Origin: a virus
Direction: 5' to 3' (one strand)
Length of the DNA stretch: 30,621 nucleotides
Virus record (IMG/VR): IMGVR_UViG_3300007344_000147
Coordinates: 1 to 30,621 of that record
The notes beneath the pieces were generated by a model. It did not search any database and had not been told where the DNA came from. It saw only the letters and a list, made by a program, of their open reading frames with translations. This document shows positions 29,155 through 30,621 of the stretch, piece after piece. The position numbers were made by a program, and so were the translations under genes. The number at the start of each line of letters is the position of its first letter. Position 1 is the stretch's first letter.

Positions 29155-29269
29155 TTACAATTTCCTCCAATTTAAGTTCATTCGGATCAATTTCAACACC
29201 CTCATAAAATTCATATGAAAGTTCTGAAAGGACTTCCGCACATTCTTCATGAGAAAGTCCTGTATACAT
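29147..29269 (-). CDS. Small acidic hypothetical protein (40 aa)
   Basis: From ATG at 29267-29269 to TAA at 29147-29149 this encodes 40 residues, MYTGLSHEECAEVLSELSYE and then FYEGVEIDPNELKLEEIVNG. It is strongly acidic and looks helical, with an EGVEIDPNELKLEE segment that resembles a conserved tail of small cyanophage proteins. AAGGGGAAATA lies just before this ATG, so I prefer it. An in-frame ATG at 29297-29299 would add ten residues and lie three bases after the glycosyltransferase stop, but it has no visible ribosome binding site. The end overlaps the basic 46-aa gene by eight bases. An acidic protein coupled to a strongly basic one suggests they might act as a pair; this is conjecture. 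It fills a gap that would otherwise be empty. Confidence 0.65.
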   Translation of the reverse strand: MYTGLSHEECAEVLSELSYEFYEGVEIDPNELKLEEIVNG

Positions 29270-29273
29270 TATT

Positions 29274-29280
29274 TCCCCTT
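29274..29280 (-). promoter_or_regulatory. Shine-Dalgarno site choosing the 40-aa start
   Basis: The minus strand reads AAGGGGAAATAATG. The purine block ends four to five bases before the ATG at 29267-29269 and favours this codon over the in-frame ATG at 29297-29299. Confidence 0.55.
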
Positions 29281-29301
29281 TGTAGAGAATATTAAACATT
29301 A

Positions 29302-30102
29302 TCAGATAATACGAGTCTTTTCGTGCCCAACGCGAATGCGAGGATCACACCAAATCTCATATCCCTGATCTTTTGCATCAAGACAGAAGGAAACATCCTC
29401 TCCACACATATCTTGTACTGCACCAGATTCAAAAACTTGCATCTTCGGAGCAAACCAAGGATATTCAAGATTCTCAAAGACTCCATTCTGAATTAATACC
29501 CAACCAAATCCTGTATAATCAACAGTAAATGGTTTCTTACGCTTACTGATACTCTCAACAGTTTCGTGATTCATCACACCACCATTGTTACGGAAATCAT
29601 CTTCCTCTAACCAATGTGCTACAGAAGTTGTACGACCATCTTCTGTCGCATACCATCCAGCAACAATACCACGCTGCTTAGATGTATCAACAACTCCTTC
29701 ATCATCAATTGCTTCAGCAGGAAATGCCAAATCACAAAGTTGCCAAAACTTCTCAGTATTGAAAACAATATCACTATCAATCCATAGTTGATAATCATAT
29801 TGCAACTTACCGTCCCAAGGAACCTGATTTGGACCCCTCAGAACATTCGCACCAAGACACTTGCAACGCGCAAAGTTTACCATTGATGAATAATCTTGAG
29901 AAATCTGTATTCCACATCCATTTTGTACAAGATCAAAACAGAGTTGAACAAATGACTTCAAGAATGTATATGAACATCCACGCCCTGGTAGACAAAATAC
30001 AATGCTCTTGCCCCGCATTCTTTCCTTGATTGCATCAATATCCCAATCCTCAGATGTCTGAATACTGGGAGCTTTTGCTTTAACTGTAAATCCTTTTGCC
30101 AT
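29302..30102 (-). CDS. GT-A fold glycosyltransferase
   Basis: Enzymes of this fold move a sugar from a nucleotide donor to an acceptor, using a divalent metal held by a DxD motif. The 266-aa protein shows the expected order: an N-terminal Rossmann-like part (KSIVFCLPGRGCSYTFLKSF, 32-51), the DxD motif in YQLWIDSDIVFN (DSD at 109-111), an acceptor-side segment GFGWVLIQNGVFE (198-210), the GEDVSFCLDAKDQGYEI helix (234-250) with the catalytic acidic residue, and GHEKT (259-263) with a His suited to metal binding. There are nine or more Cys residues but no signal peptide or membrane segment, so it acts in the host cytoplasm. The acceptor is unknown: a virion protein or host surface glycan are options. 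A late promoter octamer lies 36 bases upstream and AAGGA about 11 bases before the ATG. Similar genes lie beside structural genes in marine T4-like phages. Confidence 0.8.
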   Translation of the reverse strand: MAKGFTVKAKAPSIQTSEDWDIDAIKERMRGKSIVFCLPGRGCSYTFLKSFVQLCFDLVQNGCGIQISQDYSSMVNFARCKCLGANVLRGPNQVPWDGKLQYDYQLWIDSDIVFNTEKFWQLCDLAFPAEAIDDEGVVDTSKQRGIVAGWYATEDGRTTSVAHWLEEDDFRNNGGVMNHETVESISKRKKPFTVDYTGFGWVLIQNGVFENLEYPWFAPKMQVFESGAVQDMCGEDVSFCLDAKDQGYEIWCDPRIRVGHEKTRII

Positions 30103-30137
30103 GAGTAATAAAATCCTTCAGATCAATTTTATCGTGT

Positions 30138-30145
30138 TATTTATC
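30138..30145 (-). promoter_or_regulatory. Possible late promoter before the glycosyltransferase gene
   Basis: The minus strand reads GATAAATA, fitting the relaxed late consensus NATAAATA, in the 59-base gap between the 64-aa gene and the glycosyltransferase start at 30102. The distance of 36 bases to the ATG leaves room for a leader with the AAGGA ribosome binding site. Confidence 0.4.
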
Positions 30146-30161
30146 TTTTGTAAACCCCCCT

Positions 30162-30356
30162 TCAAAACGAAGACTCAGATACTGTTTTTTTATTTACGAT
30201 TAGTTCTTCGTAATTTAAATCCTCTCTCTGATACTCGCTTGAAGTCAAATCTACAAGTGTAAGTAGAGTATTCCAGGTATTGTAAAACTCATCCTCCTTG
30301 AGTGAGTAATACAAACATTTATCCTTTGCATATATGTGATAAACTTTTTCTAACAT
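30162..30356 (-). CDS. Conserved hypothetical protein (64 aa)
   Basis: I do not know the function. The 64-aa protein begins MLEKVYHIYAKDKCLYYSLK and continues EDEFYNTWNTLLTLVDLTSS before a charged tail. The VYHIYAKDKC-x-SL-EDEF-TW-TL pattern is one I associate with small proteins of T4-like cyanophages located beside structural genes. It looks like a small alpha/beta domain without membrane segments. Its ATG is ten bases after the stop of the 51-aa membrane protein, so the two are probably cotranscribed. A 59-base gap with a possible late promoter separates it from the glycosyltransferase gene. The C-terminal end (KKTVSESSF) is polar and probably disordered. Confidence 0.7.
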   Translation of the reverse strand: MLEKVYHIYAKDKCLYYSLKEDEFYNTWNTLLTLVDLTSSEYQREDLNYEELIVNKKTVSESSF

Positions 30357-30366
30357 ATTGAAATCT

Positions 30367-30522
30367 TTATTGTCTCAATGCATTATATATCATCACTACA
30401 ATAGACCCAAATAAGACCATCAGCGGAAATCGAAATACATTGAATACTTTCTCAGGATATCTTATGATCCATCCCGCAAAAATAACTTTCCAAAAACTCC
30501 AATACGGTTTACGTTTACTCAT
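30367..30522 (-). CDS. Small membrane protein (51 aa)
   Basis: From ATG at 30520-30522 to TAA at 30367-30369 the frame encodes 51 residues: MSKRKPYWSFWKVIFAGWII, then RYPEKVFNVFRFPLMVLFGS, then IVVMIYNALRQ. Two hydrophobic segments (about 8-20 and 32-47) flank a short polar stretch (RYPEKVF), with a basic N-terminus, so it should sit in the host inner membrane as one or two passes. It has aromatic-rich edges typical of membrane proteins and no Cys. I do not recognise a named family; short membrane proteins of this kind occur in cyanomyovirus structural regions. A holin is possible by size but nothing specific supports it. The ribosome binding site is weak (AAGATATAAGA). It leads directly into the 64-aa gene. 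Confidence 0.65.
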   Translation of the reverse strand: MSKRKPYWSFWKVIFAGWIIRYPEKVFNVFRFPLMVLFGSIVVMIYNALRQ

Positions 30523-30569
30523 TCTTATATCTTAAAATTTTTTGCGCGAAATTTTTTTTATGTTTTTGG

Positions 30570-30621
30570 AATCCATAGGGCGTTTTAGAAATCCATAGAG
30601 GGTTTTAGAGGGGGTTTTAGA
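30570..30621. repeat. 20-bp imperfect direct repeat at the right edge
   Basis: On the plus strand AATCCATAGGGCGTTTTAGA (30570-30589) is followed directly by AATCCATAGAGGGTTTTAGA (30590-30609), which differs at two positions, and then by the 12-base GGGGGTTTTAGA (30610-30621), a shortened copy at the window edge. The repeat lies upstream of the 51-aa gene, with an AT-rich stretch containing GCGCG between them. Whether more copies follow cannot be seen. It could be a protein-binding array in a leader region, or the coding end of a gene entering from the right. Confidence 0.7.

Noticed and set aside
30538-30560. AT-rich near-palindrome around TTTGCGCGAAA
   Set aside because: The arms pair mainly by A and T and the centre does not form a stable stem. 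It does not meet the standard for a terminator or origin.
30532-30621. Minus-strand frame open from the right edge to a TAA, possibly the C-terminus of an upstream gene
   Set aside because: It is only about 29 codons long, Lys-rich and low in complexity, and no start or motif can be seen inside the window. It is mentioned with the repeat but not called as a gene.

Overview
The window is a block of virion structural genes from a marine T4-like myovirus, most likely a cyanophage-type phage (Kyanoviridae) or a close relative infecting another picoplankton host. The evidence is the T4 gene order 25-6-7-8-(DUF4815)-13-14, an AT-rich sequence, small accessory proteins of the kind found beside these genes in cyanomyoviruses, and strong likeness of several proteins to T4 baseplate and neck proteins. 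Every supported gene is on the minus strand, so transcription runs from high to low coordinates. No tRNA, rRNA, CRISPR array, integrase or insertion sequence was seen. No gap between genes exceeds about 100 bases.

In transcription order, positions 30522-28189 hold small accessory genes: a 51-aa membrane protein, a 64-aa protein, a GT-A glycosyltransferase, two very small overlapping genes (40 and 46 aa), a 151-aa protein whose start is fixed by a strong ribosome binding site, and an 86-aa protein. Positions 28158-2386 hold the baseplate genes: gp25, gp6, a giant 4508-aa gp7-like protein, gp8, and a 2786-aa DUF4815 protein sitting where T4 has genes 9-12 and wac. Positions 2386-1 hold two small translationally coupled genes, then neck protein gp13 and the start of neck protein gp14, which runs off the left edge.

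The products are expected to build one machine. gp25, gp6, gp7 and gp8 form the baseplate wedge. The DUF4815 protein probably forms the outer baseplate or adhesin layer. gp13 and gp14 close the filled head and join it to the tail. Near-perfect T4-type late promoter octamers lie before gp8, gp25 and the glycosyltransferase gene, which fits late expression in separate transcripts.

The most unusual content is modular growth of structural proteins. The gp7-like protein keeps a recognisable gp7 core near its N-terminus and then carries over 4000 residues of repeated beta-type modules, including a YHYH-family domain. Short Gly-Tyr modules of one type recur in gp14, gp8, the gp7-like protein and, less regularly, the DUF4815 protein. 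The DUF4815 protein also carries a Pro-Lys-Gly tether followed by a polyglycine domain, inserted between conserved parts, which looks like an exchangeable host-recognition cassette.
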